Assembly: GCA_016793165.1 (NCBI GenBank)
Contig: JAEULA010000114.1
Location: forward strand, 186,001-250,000
Source: Alphaproteobacteria bacterium
GTDB lineage: Bacteria > Pseudomonadota > Alphaproteobacteria > CACIAM-22H2
Length of the DNA: 64,000 nucleotides
Reading direction: 5' to 3'
Below the pieces are notes generated by a model. The model saw only the letters and a program-made list of their open reading frames with translations, did no database searches and had not been told where the DNA came from. Made by a program: the position numbers and the translations under genes. Shown one piece after another: positions 1 through 8,156 of this stretch (positions are counted from its first letter, which is position 1; the number at the start of each line of letters is the position of its first letter).

Positions 1-685
1 CGAGGTCGTGGGTGATGAAGATGATCGCCATGCCGATCTCGCGGCGCAGGCGGCGCATGAGGTCGAGGATCTGCGCCTGGATCGTGACGTCGAGCGCGGT
101 GGTCGGCTCGTCCGCGATGAGCAGCGCGGGATCGCAGGCGAGCGCCTTGGCGATCATCGCGCGCTGGCGCATGCCGCCGGAGAACTCGTGCGGGTATCGG
201 TCGATCGCGCGCCCCGGCTCGGCGATGCCGACCTTGTCCAGCAGTCCGGCGGCCGCCCTGCGCATGGCTTCGCCGCCGAGGCCGCGGTGCAGGCGCAGCA
301 CGTCGCCGATCTGGTTGCCGATCGTGTGGAGCGGCGAGAACGAGCTCATCGGCTCCTGGAAGACCATGGCGACGCGGTTGCCGCGGATGCGGCGCATCTC
401 GGCGCCGTCGGCCTCGAGGGCCGCGAGGTCCAGCGGCGCGACGGCGCCCTCGGGCCGGAAGCGGAGGCGTCCGCCCGTGATCCTCAGCTCGCGCGGCAGC
501 AGGCGCAGGATCGACTGCGCCGTCACGCTCTTGCCCGAGCCGCTCTCGCCGACGAGCGCCAGCACCTCGCCGCGCGCCACGGCGAAGGACACGCCGTCGA
601 TGACGTCGATGTGCCCGCCGCGCAGCATCAGGCTGATGCGCAGGTCGTCGACTTCGAGCAGCGGGCCCTCGGTGGCGCCGGTCAT
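1..685 (-). CDS. Oligopeptide/dipeptide ABC transporter ATP-binding protein (DppD-like), partial
   Basis: The gene runs leftward and leaves the window, so only about the first 228 codons are present. The N-terminus reads MTGATEGPLLEVDDLRISL and is followed by a Walker A motif GESGSGKS near residue 45, typical of the DppD/OppD nucleotide-binding subunit that powers import of peptides or related solutes at the inner membrane. The ATG overlaps the TGA of the upstream permease (ATGA), so translation is probably coupled. With the two permeases and the binding protein at 682-4943 it forms one importer operon. Substrate cannot be read from the ATPase. The family call is firm; the C-terminal half is not visible. 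Confidence 0.93.
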   Translation of the reverse strand, partial: MTGATEGPLLEVDDLRISLMLRGGHIDVIDGVSFAVARGEVLALVGESGSGKSVTAQSILRLLPRELRITGGRLRFRPEGAVAPLDLAALEADGAEMRRIRGNRVAMVFQEPMSSFSPLHTIGNQIGDVLRLHRGLGGEAMRRAAAGLLDKVGIAEPGRAIDRYPHEFSGGMRQRAMIAKALACDPALLIADEPTTALDVTIQAQILDLMRRLRREIGMAIIFITHDL

Positions 686-1815
686 GACGTCTTGGCGTAG
701 GGGTCGGCCGCATCGCGCATGCCGTCGCCGATGAAGTTGAAGGCGAGGGCGGCGGCGATCACGAACAGTCCGGGAATCAGCAGCCACGGCAGGTGCGCGA
801 TCGAGCGGATGTTCTGCGCCGCATAGAGCAGCACGCCCCAGCTCTCCGCCGGTTCGCGCAGCCCCAGGCCGAGGAAGCTGAGCGACGTCTCCGCGAGCAG
901 GACCTCGGGGAAGGCGATCGTCAGATCGACGATCAGGAAGCTCATGAAGGAGGGCAGCAGGTGCCGCCAGACCAGCCGCGCGTCCGAGCATCCGGCGAGC
1001 CGTGCGGCGACGACGAACTCCTCCTCGCGCAGGGCCAGCAGCTTGCTGCGCACGGTGCGCGCGAGATGCGTCCAGCCGATCAGGGCGAGCAGGATCGTGA
1101 TCGCGACATAGACCTGCAGCGAGGTCCAGTCGCGGGGCAGCGCCGCGCTGAGCGCCAGCCACAGCGGCAGCGTGGGGATCGAGCGGATGAACTCGATCAC
1201 GCGCATGATCACGTGGTCGGCGAGGCCGCCGACATAGCCGGCGATGCCGCCGATGATCGTGCCGAGGACGAACGACACCGCCACGCCGACGATCCCGATC
1301 GACATCGAGACCCGGGTGGCGTGCAGGGTGCGCGAGAACTGGTCGCGGCCGAGCGTGTCGGTGCCGAAGAGGTGGATGAAGCCCTCCTCGACGCCGAACA
1401 GCCGCGTCTCCATCGGGATCAGCCCCCAGAGCCGGTAGGGCTCGCTGCGCACCAGGAAGCGGATCGGCCAGGCCTTTCCGGTGTCGACCACCGGCGTCAG
1501 GCGCAGCGTGACCGGATCGCGCTTGTTGGCGCGGGCATGCACGAATGGCGTCGCGTGCAGCGTGCCCGCGGAGTCCACGAACCGCACCACCATCGGCTCG
1601 CCGGCGAGATAGCGCGGGTTGCGCTGGCCCGGCGCATACGGCGACAGGAACTCCGCGAACGCCGCGACGAACAACAGCAGCGCGAGGATCACGAGGCCCA
1701 GCATGGCCATGTGATGGCGGCGGAACCGCCGCCACATCAGCTGCCACTGCGTCGCCTGGTCGGGGCGCAGGAAGGCGCCGAATGTCCGGGGCGGCGAGGC
1801 GGCGGCGGTGCTCAC
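682..1815 (-). CDS. ABC transporter permease, DppC/YejE type
   Basis: This 377-residue inner-membrane permease starts at GTG 1815. It has the DppC-family N-terminal helix (around residues 35-60), then an unusually long periplasmic loop (about residues 65-150), and the conserved FGTDTLGRDQFSRTL motif before the permease core. The EAA-type coupling loop (AARLAGCSDARLVWRHLLP) contacts the ATPase. The long loop and 377-residue length fit the YejE branch of the family better than the shorter DppC proteins (about 280-300 residues). It lies 13 nt after the partner permease gene and overlaps the ATPase start. Peptide or opine-like import is the family expectation; the true substrate is unknown. Confidence 0.93.
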   Translation of the reverse strand: MSTAAASPPRTFGAFLRPDQATQWQLMWRRFRRHHMAMLGLVILALLLFVAAFAEFLSPYAPGQRNPRYLAGEPMVVRFVDSAGTLHATPFVHARANKRDPVTLRLTPVVDTGKAWPIRFLVRSEPYRLWGLIPMETRLFGVEEGFIHLFGTDTLGRDQFSRTLHATRVSMSIGIVGVAVSFVLGTIIGGIAGYVGGLADHVIMRVIEFIRSIPTLPLWLALSAALPRDWTSLQVYVAITILLALIGWTHLARTVRSKLLALREEEFVVAARLAGCSDARLVWRHLLPSFMSFLIVDLTIAFPEVLLAETSLSFLGLGLREPAESWGVLLYAAQNIRSIAHLPWLLIPGLFVIAAALAFNFIGDGMRDAADPYAKTS

Positions 1816-1828
1816 GCGGGGCGGCTCC

Positions 1829-2815
1829 TCAGGACATCTTGATGCGCGGATCGAGCAGCGCGAGGAGGATGTCGGACAGGAACGAGCCGAGGATCGTCAG
1901 CGCGCAGTAGATGAACACCATCGCCCCCGCGAGCGGCATGTCCTGGTTGAGCAGCGAATGCAGGAAGAGGGGCCCCGTGTCGGGCAGCGACATGACGACG
2001 CCGACGATCGGCGCCCCGGAGATCACGAAGGTCAGGCGCCATCCCAGCGTGGCGACGATGGGGTTGAGCGCCATGCGCACCGGATACTTGAGCAGGAGGC
2101 GCATGGGCGACAGGCCGGAGGCGCGGGCCGCGACGACGTACATGCGGCCGAGCTCGTCGAGCACGAGGGCGCGCATGGAGCGCACCAGGAACGCGGTGCC
2201 CGCCGTTCCGAGCACGATCACCGGCACCCAGAGATGCTGGAGGAAGTCGGCGAACTTCGACCAGCTCCAGGGCGCATCCTCGTATTGCGGCGAGAACAGG
2301 CCGCCGACGCTCTGTCCGAACCACTGCTGCCCCAGGAACATCAGCACGAGCGCGACGAGGAAGTTCGGCGTCGCGAGTCCGACATAGCCGGCCAGCGAGA
2401 AGGCGTGGTCGGCGACCGAGTATTGGCGGACCGCGGAGTAGATCCCGATCGGCAGCGCGACCGCGTACATCAGCAGCAGGGTCGCGGCGGCCAGCGCGAG
2501 GGTGAAGGGCAGCCGCTCGCCGATCACCTCGGCCACCGGGCGCTTCCATTCGAAGGAGTGGCCGAAGTCGCCGCGCAGCACGATGCCGGAGAACCAGGCC
2601 GCGTATTGCTCGTGCCAGGGCCGGTCAATGCCGAGGAAGCGGCGCATCTGGGCGAGCTCGTCCTGGGTGACCACCGCGCCCGACTGCTGCTTCTCCGTCA
2701 GGTACGCCTCGGCGAAGTCGCCCGGCGGCAGCTGGATCACCACGAAGGCGACGATCGAGACCAGCCAGAGCGTCAGCGCCATGCCGAGCAGGCGCAGGGC
2801 GACGAATCTCACCAT
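1829..2815 (-). CDS. ABC transporter permease, DppB/YejB type
   Basis: A 328-residue permease of the DppB family: N-terminal helix (LRLLGMALTLWLVSIVAFVV), a periplasmic segment with a RPWHEQYAAWFSGIVLRGDFGHSF-like motif, and five further hydrophobic segments ending in LLDPRIKMS, the usual DppB C-terminus. The coupling loop ARASGLSPMRLLLKYPVR is present. It forms the heterodimeric channel with the 682-1815 permease and lies 40 nt downstream of the binding-protein gene. Start is ATG at 2815. No defects seen. Confidence 0.94.
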   Translation of the reverse strand: MVRFVALRLLGMALTLWLVSIVAFVVIQLPPGDFAEAYLTEKQQSGAVVTQDELAQMRRFLGIDRPWHEQYAAWFSGIVLRGDFGHSFEWKRPVAEVIGERLPFTLALAAATLLLMYAVALPIGIYSAVRQYSVADHAFSLAGYVGLATPNFLVALVLMFLGQQWFGQSVGGLFSPQYEDAPWSWSKFADFLQHLWVPVIVLGTAGTAFLVRSMRALVLDELGRMYVVAARASGLSPMRLLLKYPVRMALNPIVATLGWRLTFVISGAPIVGVVMSLPDTGPLFLHSLLNQDMPLAGAMVFIYCALTILGSFLSDILLALLDPRIKMS

Positions 2816-2855
2816 CGGTCGCGCGGCGGTGCCGGGGCGTCGCTCGGACGGGGCG

Positions 2856-4943
2856 TCAGCGCGCGAAGTACCACTGGTCCGGACGGAACGGGTAGGTCCG
2901 CGCGTAGTTGTAGTGCTGCACCGTCCAGTCGCGGACGTTGGCGAGCCGGCGCGAGACGACGGTCGGGCCCGGCAGATCCGAGACGGTGCCGATGACCGTC
3001 ATGTTCTCGAGATTGATGCGCACCAGCTCGCGGCCGAGCTCGAGGTAGCGGGCGCTGCCCGGGACCACCGTGCGCCATTCCGCCTCGATGGCATAGAGCC
3101 GCTTCGCCCATGCCGGCGGCTCCTCGCCGCGCCCGCCCTTGCTGTCGTTCCATTCGCGCCACGACGCGCCGAACAGCGGCGACTCGTCGCGATAGGGCGG
3201 CATGTAGAGCTGGACGTCGCTGACGAGGTTCGGCTCGTAGGGCACGTCCCATTCCATCAGGATGTCGGCGCCGCCCTCCTTCGCCTTCTGGCGCGTCAGC
3301 TGGGTGGTGATCTCCTTGATGTTCACGTCGACGCCGACGGCGCGCCAGTAGCCCTGGACGAGCTGCACGCCGCCGCCCGAGGCGAATTGCGTCGAATACT
3401 CCCACAGCAGGGTCAGCGGCCTGCCGTCCGCCCGCAGGCGGATGCCGTTGGCGCCGCGCTTCAGCCCCATGTCGTCGAGCAGGCGGTTCGCCGCGGCGGG
3501 ATCGTGCTTGATGAGGTGCGCGCGGTCGGCGTCGGTGACGAAGGGGACGTTCAGCGGCAGGGCTGCGGCGGGCTTCCCGAGTCCGAACCACAGCGTCTCG
3601 TTCATCTCCTCGCGGTTGATGGCCAGCGACATCGCGCGCCGGAACCGCACGTCCGAGAACACCGCCCGCAGCGCCGGGTCGCGATGGGTGAGGTTGAAGG
3701 CGATGGGGAACCCGGTCTGGCCGGGCGGCAGCGACAGGCGGTAGCCGCCCTTGGCCTCGTTCTCCTTGAGCACCGGATAGGCCTCGAGATCGACGCCCTG
3801 CGCCTTCTGGTCGACCTCGCCGTTGAGGATCGCGAGGGTCGACAGCTCCTTGTTCAGGAATCGCTCGTGGTGGCGGTCGATGTACGGCAGCTGGTTCCCG
3901 GCGGTGTCGACCTTGAAGTAGTAGGGGTTGGCCACGAAGATCCGGCGCTGCGTGTTCGTCTCGACCTCGATGATGTGGCTCTCGAGCGTCGGTCGCGTGA
4001 GCGCGTGCGCCGGGATCGTCTCCGCGTCCTTCCACTTGCTCCAGATGCGGTGGAAGTTCTTGACCCAGTTCTCCTGCCCGCCGGCCTTCGCCTCCTCGTC
4101 GGCCTTGGCGTTGTACTTGAGGTGATAGCGCGCGTAATGGTGCTTGGGCGCATAGGGCGCGAAGAACGAGCCGCCCGTCGCGAGGAAATGCAGCAGCCCG
4201 GGGTAGGGCGCGGCGAAGCTCAGGCGGAAGCTCGTGTCGTCGAGCTTCTCGATCTCGACCGGGCGGCCGCCGGACATCCAGGCGCTGGGGACGCTCGGAT
4301 GCAGGTCCTTGTTCTTGATGATGTCGTCGATGAAGAAGACGACGTCGTCGACGGTGAACGGCGAGCCGTCGGACCAGCGATGGCCCTTGCGCAGCGTGAA
4401 GGTGATCTGGCGGCGATCGTCGCTCCAGCGCCAGGCGCGCGCGACATTCGGCACGATCGTCGACAGGTCGTCGCCCAGGCGGACGAGGTTGACCTGCCGC
4501 CAGCTCAGCACCTCGGACGATCCCGATTCCAGCGCGCGCGACAGGCCGCGCAGCGTGCCGCCGTATCGGCCGCACTCCTCGTACGGAACGACCACGAGCG
4601 GCTCCGCCGGCAGGCGCTGGGCGACCGGCGGCAGCTGGCCCGCCTTCACGCGCTCGGCGAAGAGCGGGTTGTCCTGGAACGCGAGCTTCTTGCCGAGCAG
4701 GCGCTCGATCTCGGCGAGGTCGCCCTGCTGGGGCGCCTCGGTCTTCAGCCCTTTCGGGTCGGCAACGGAGGGACAGGCGCTGGCTCGAGCCGGGTCCGAT
4801 GCGCTCGTCGCGGCAAGCAGGATCGCGGCGATCGCCGAACCGATCCGCAGTCCACGCGCGCCAGGCCCAGTTGCGAGACGCCCAGCTGCGAGACGTCCAG
4901 CTGCGAGACGCCCAGCTGCGAGACGACGACCGATCGAGCCCAC
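2856..4943 (-). CDS. Peptide/opine-type ABC substrate-binding protein (SBP_bac_5)
   Basis: A 695-residue periplasmic solute receptor of the DppA/OppA family. The mature part has family landmarks such as FTLRKGHRWSDGSPFTVDDV near residue 160 and YCN-type lobe motifs further on. The only plausible start is GTG 4943, preceded on the minus strand by a strong purine-rich site (GGGAGGGGG). The n-region of the signal peptide contains RLAAG three times plus RLATG, encoded by four 15-bp units, before the hydrophobic stretch LRIGSAIAAILLAAT and a likely cleavage near ARASA. No ATG, GTG or TTG lies between the repeat and the hydrophobic core, so the repeat is probably translated. First gene of the importer operon; substrate unknown. 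Confidence 0.92.
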   Translation of the reverse strand: MGSIGRRLAAGRLAAGRLAAGRLATGPGARGLRIGSAIAAILLAATSASDPARASACPSVADPKGLKTEAPQQGDLAEIERLLGKKLAFQDNPLFAERVKAGQLPPVAQRLPAEPLVVVPYEECGRYGGTLRGLSRALESGSSEVLSWRQVNLVRLGDDLSTIVPNVARAWRWSDDRRQITFTLRKGHRWSDGSPFTVDDVVFFIDDIIKNKDLHPSVPSAWMSGGRPVEIEKLDDTSFRLSFAAPYPGLLHFLATGGSFFAPYAPKHHYARYHLKYNAKADEEAKAGGQENWVKNFHRIWSKWKDAETIPAHALTRPTLESHIIEVETNTQRRIFVANPYYFKVDTAGNQLPYIDRHHERFLNKELSTLAILNGEVDQKAQGVDLEAYPVLKENEAKGGYRLSLPPGQTGFPIAFNLTHRDPALRAVFSDVRFRRAMSLAINREEMNETLWFGLGKPAAALPLNVPFVTDADRAHLIKHDPAAANRLLDDMGLKRGANGIRLRADGRPLTLLWEYSTQFASGGGVQLVQGYWRAVGVDVNIKEITTQLTRQKAKEGGADILMEWDVPYEPNLVSDVQLYMPPYRDESPLFGASWREWNDSKGGRGEEPPAWAKRLYAIEAEWRTVVPGSARYLELGRELVRINLENMTVIGTVSDLPGPTVVSRRLANVRDWTVQHYNYARTYPFRPDQWYFAR
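4866..4925 (-). repeat. Four tandem 15-bp units in the signal-peptide coding region
   Basis: Units at 4866-4880, 4881-4895, 4896-4910 and 4911-4925 share the form cccagctgcgagacg; the first and third units each differ at one base. On the minus strand each unit encodes RLAAG (last one RLATG). Because 15 is a multiple of 3, copy-number change would lengthen or shorten the signal-peptide n-region without a frameshift. Confidence 0.9.
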
Positions 4944-5008
4944 ATCCCCCTCCCAATCTCCGGTCGCCCGGATCCGTTGTCCGAGCCTAGCGCCGGGTTT
5001 TGCGCAAT

Positions 5009-5040
5009 ATCAATCACTGTTTTGATCGTCAGTGATTGAT
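5009..5040. promoter_or_regulatory. Perfect inverted repeat, candidate DeoR-family operator
   Basis: The arms atcaatcactg (5009-5019) and cagtgattgat (5030-5040) are exact reverse complements, 11 bp each, separated by 10 nt. Arm centres are 21 bp apart, two helical turns, suiting a dimer or tetramer on one DNA face. It is A+T-rich against a GC-rich background and sits between the binding-protein gene (minus) and the DeoR gene (plus), ending 25 nt before the regulator start. Autoregulation by the adjacent DeoR protein is an inference. Confidence 0.75.
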
Positions 5041-5065
5041 TTGAGAGCGGAACTGCTCAATAAGC

Positions 5066-5935
5066 ATGCCGATGAACGAGCGATCGAGACCTGTCGATAC
5101 GAGCGTCGCGGCGCGGCCGTCGCCGCCGACGACCCGCAATCCGATCGCGCGACGACGAATCCTGCAGCGCGAATTGGCTGTGCGCGGCGCCGTGTCGGTC
5201 GCCGAGCTGAGCGCAATCCTGGGCGCTTCGGCCGCTACCGTGCGCCGCGATCTCGAAGCGCTGGCGCGCGAGGGAATCGTCGAGCGCGGCCATGGCGGCG
5301 CGGCGGCGCGCGCCGCGCGACCCGCGGAGGAGGCGCTCGCGATCCGCGAGCGCAAGGACGTCGAGGCGAAGCGCTCGATCGCGCGGGCGACGGCGGCGAT
5401 GATCCGCGAGGGGGAGACGATCTTCCTCAACGACGGCTCGACGGTGATGGCGCTCGCCCGCGAGTTGGCGAGTTCCGAGCTCGAGCTCTTCGTCGTCACC
5501 TGCGCGGTGAATGTCGCGCAGCTGTTGGCGGAGAATCCCCGGCTCACCGTCTGCCTGCTCGGCGGCTTCGTGCGCCGCTCGTCGCTGGCGACCAGCGGTC
5601 CCTTTGCCGAGGGGATGCTCGAGCAGTTCAACGCCGATCTCGCCGTCCTGTCCTCCGACGCCTTCAGCGCCGCCGACGGCATGAGCTTCGCCAATGCCGA
5701 CGACGGCCTGCTGTCGCGCCGCATGGCGATGCGCGCCAAGCGCTGCGTGGCGATGGTCACGAGCGCGAAATTCTCCTGGACCGCGCGCCTCACCGGCGTT
5801 CCGATCGCCGAGATCGACGTCGTCGTCACCGATTCGCTGCCGCCGACCCTGCGCGACGCGCTGGCCGCGGCGGATGTCGCCGTCGTGACGGCGCCGATCT
5901 CCCCCGTTCACTCCAGCCGGACCGGACGACCTTGA
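5066..5935 (+). CDS. DeoR/GlpR-family transcriptional regulator
   Basis: A 289-residue regulator. The N-terminal DeoR helix-turn-helix is clear: a RRRILQRELAVRGAVSVAEL segment followed by ASAATVRRDLEALAREG (about residues 28-72), then GHGGA. The C-terminal DeoR sensor domain (ISOCOT fold) follows, with the FLNDGSTVMALARELA and LLGGFVRRSSLATSGP blocks. This domain normally binds a phosphorylated sugar or polyol intermediate that releases the repressor. It is the first gene of the 5066-15096 run and overlaps the downstream kinase gene by 4 nt. The position and family both point to control of a phospho-compound pathway. The effector is not known. Confidence 0.93.
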   Translation: MPMNERSRPVDTSVAARPSPPTTRNPIARRRILQRELAVRGAVSVAELSAILGASAATVRRDLEALAREGIVERGHGGAAARAARPAEEALAIRERKDVEAKRSIARATAAMIREGETIFLNDGSTVMALARELASSELELFVVTCAVNVAQLLAENPRLTVCLLGGFVRRSSLATSGPFAEGMLEQFNADLAVLSSDAFSAADGMSFANADDGLLSRRMAMRAKRCVAMVTSAKFSWTARLTGVPIAEIDVVVTDSLPPTLRDALAAADVAVVTAPISPVHSSRTGRP

Positions 5936-6777
5936 GCAGCGAAGAATCGACGCGGCCGGCCGCGATCGCGCGTCTTGCCGCCTTGCCGATCTGGCCCGGC
6001 GCGCCGCGGATCGCGGCGATCGCCGGCGGGCGCACCAACGAGAACTTCCGCGTCGAGGCCGGCGGGCGCTCGTTCTTCGCGCGGCTGGGCGTCGACCTGC
6101 CGCATCACGGGATCCGGCGTGCGAACGAGCTGCGCTGCGCGCGGCTCGCGGCCGAAGCCGGCGTGGCGCCGGAGGTCGTGCATGCCGGCGACGGCGTGAT
6201 GGTCACCGCCTTCGTCGCGGGCCGCACGCTGGTGCAGGGCGAGCCGGTCGCGGACGACGTGCTGCGCCGCCTCGCGCAGGCGCTGCGCGCGCTCGCCGCG
6301 CGGCCGGCGCCGGCGGACCTCAACGTCTTCGATCCTGTCGCGGTCGGTCGTCGCGATCTCGCGGCACTGACCGACGGGGCGCTGCCGGCCGCGCGGCGCG
6401 CGCGCGCCGCGGCGATCCTGGATGGCGCGCCGCGCCTCGCGACGACGGCGCTGATCCACGCCGATCTGATCCCCGAGAACGTGATCGTGTCCGACACGGG
6501 CCTCGCGCTGGTCGACTGGGAATATGCCGGTCGCGGCGACCCGGTCGTCGATGTCGCCTCGGTGGTACTGCATTTCGGCCTGCCCGCGCACCAGGCCGCG
6601 ATGTTCGTCGCGACGCACGGCGCGGCCGATCCGGCCACGGTCGCGGCGCTGCAGCCCGTCCTCGCGCTGCGCGAGGCGCTGTGGTGCGAGGTGCAGCAGC
6701 GCCATGCCGGCCTGCGCGGCGATCTCGCGGACTACACCGAGATGTGCTGGCGGCGCCTGGATCGTGTCGCGCCGTGA
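5932..6777 (+). CDS. Aminoglycoside/choline kinase-like phosphotransferase
   Basis: A 281-residue cytoplasmic kinase of the APH/choline-kinase superfamily. The proposed start is TTG 5932, which overlaps the DeoR stop (TTGA); no ATG gives a better N-terminus. Visible landmarks are the glycine-containing GGRTNENFRVE loop, the ATP-site strand RSFFARLG, the catalytic motif LIHADLIPENVIV (Brenner-type HxDxxxxN), and the metal-binding segment LVDWEYAG. The family phosphorylates a hydroxyl on choline, ethanolamine, aminoglycosides or other small molecules. Here it sits among a GlpA-like oxidoreductase and a phosphatase, so a polyol or amino-alcohol substrate is more likely than an antibiotic. Its stop overlaps the next gene's GTG. 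Confidence 0.85.
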   Translation: MSSEESTRPAAIARLAALPIWPGAPRIAAIAGGRTNENFRVEAGGRSFFARLGVDLPHHGIRRANELRCARLAAEAGVAPEVVHAGDGVMVTAFVAGRTLVQGEPVADDVLRRLAQALRALAARPAPADLNVFDPVAVGRRDLAALTDGALPAARRARAAAILDGAPRLATTALIHADLIPENVIVSDTGLALVDWEYAGRGDPVVDVASVVLHFGLPAHQAAMFVATHGAADPATVAALQPVLALREALWCEVQQRHAGLRGDLADYTEMCWRRLDRVAP

Positions 6778-8156
6778 CCGGCGAGCGCTTCGACGTCGCG
6801 ATCGTCGGTGCCGGCGTCGTCGGCTGCGCGGTGGCGCGCGAGCTGTCGCGTTACGCGCTGCGCACGATCCTGATCGAGGCGCGCAGCGATCTCGGCGACG
6901 GCGCGAGCAAGGGCAACTCGGCCGTGCTGTCGACGGGCGCCGACACGCCCTTCGGCACGCTCGAATGCCGGCTCGTCGCGCGCGGCCACCAGCGCTATCT
7001 GGCCGAGGCGCCGGGCCTGGGCCTGCCGGTCGAGCTCGTCGGCAGCCTCACCGTCGCGTGGAACGCGGCCGAGGCCGAGCGCCTGGCCGCGATCGAGGCG
7101 GAGACGGTCGCGGCCGGCTTCCATTCCGGCCGCATGGTCGGGCCGGCGGAGATCTATCGCCGCGTGCCGCAGCTGGCGCCGGGCGCGGTCTGCGCGATCT
7201 GGGAGCCTGAGGAGGGCATCGTCGATCCGTTCTCGACCCCCTATGCCTATGCCCGCGATGCGCTCGCCAACGGTGTCGAGGTGCGCAGCGCCTGCCCCGT
7301 CGAGCGCGCCGAGCGTCGCGACGGGCTCTGGCAGCTGCAGATGCCGCAGGGCGCGATCGAGGCCGCGGTGGTGGTCAATTGCGCCGGCCTGCACGGCGCG
7401 CGCGTCGAGGCCCTTGCCGGCTATGCCGACTTCGCGATGCGCCCGCGACGCGGCCAGTTCCTGGTCTACGACAAGAGCGCGCGGCCGCTGCTCGACGTCG
7501 TGCTCAAGCCCGTGCCGTCGCCGACCTATCGCGGCATCCTGATGACGCCGACGATCTTCGGGAACGTGCTGGTCGGCCCGACCGCCGAGGACATCGACGA
7601 CATCGACGACTGGCGCGTCACGCGCGAGAGCCTCGATCTGCTCAAGGCGGCCGCGCTGCGCCTGCTTCCCGGGCTCGCGGCGCACGAGATCACCGCCACC
7701 TATTGCGGCATCCGTCCCGGCACTGACCGCCCGGAGTACCGGATCATCCCGCGCCTGGACGAGCGCTGGCTCACGGTCGGCGGCATCCGCTCCACCGGGC
7801 TTTCCGGGTCGCTCGGCATCGCCGAGCACGTGGCAGGGATCGTCGTCGGCGAGATGGCGCCGGCCGCGCGCAAGCCGGCGGTCGTGCCGGTGCGCGTGCC
7901 GAGCCTCGCCTTCGGCGCGCCGCGGCCCTGGATGCGGGACGGCGACGTCGACGCGGCCTATCGCGAGATCGTCTGCCATTGCGAGGGCATCACGTGCGGC
8001 GAGATCCGCGATGCGCTCGCGGCTCCGCTGCCGCCGTGCTCGCTCAAGGCGCTGAAGCGCCGGACGCGCGCGATGTTCGGGCGCTGCCAGGGCTTCCATT
8101 GCGGCGCCCGGGTCCAGGCGATGTTCGATGCGGCGGCGGCGGCGCGCGGGCGATGA
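6774..8156 (+). CDS. FAD-dependent oxidoreductase, GlpA-like, with C-terminal BFD-type [2Fe-2S] domain
   Basis: A 460-residue protein starting at GTG 6774 (GTGA overlap with the kinase). The N-terminus carries the dinucleotide-binding signature DVAIVGAGVVGCAVARELSR. The DAO-fold body ends near residue 360 with VGGIRSTGLSGSLGIAEH. The last ~75 residues contain two paired cysteine groups (CHCEGITC and RCQGFHC), the BFD-like iron-sulphur domain also found in GlpA of anaerobic glycerol-3-phosphate dehydrogenase. The likely reaction is oxidation of glycerol 3-phosphate or a related phospho-polyol, passing electrons via the cluster to the next gene's flavoprotein. Exact substrate is inferred from context only. 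Confidence 0.88.
   Translation: MTGERFDVAIVGAGVVGCAVARELSRYALRTILIEARSDLGDGASKGNSAVLSTGADTPFGTLECRLVARGHQRYLAEAPGLGLPVELVGSLTVAWNAAEAERLAAIEAETVAAGFHSGRMVGPAEIYRRVPQLAPGAVCAIWEPEEGIVDPFSTPYAYARDALANGVEVRSACPVERAERRDGLWQLQMPQGAIEAAVVVNCAGLHGARVEALAGYADFAMRPRRGQFLVYDKSARPLLDVVLKPVPSPTYRGILMTPTIFGNVLVGPTAEDIDDIDDWRVTRESLDLLKAAALRLLPGLAAHEITATYCGIRPGTDRPEYRIIPRLDERWLTVGGIRSTGLSGSLGIAEHVAGIVVGEMAPAARKPAVVPVRVPSLAFGAPRPWMRDGDVDAAYREIVCHCEGITCGEIRDALAAPLPPCSLKALKRRTRAMFGRCQGFHCGARVQAMFDAAAAARGR

Noticed and set aside
4745..4945. An ATG at 4945 directly after the purine-rich site opens another minus-strand frame (MWARSVVVSQLG...).
   Set aside because: It stops after about 65 codons without a recognisable domain, while GTG 4943 in the next frame leads into a signal peptide and a full binding protein.
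2502..5039. A long plus-strand open frame opposite the peptide-type binding protein and permease genes.
   Set aside because: Its composition (Arg, Ala, Val, Glu low-complexity) is that of a complement of a GC-rich coding strand, while the minus strand shows real SBP_bac_5 and permease motifs.
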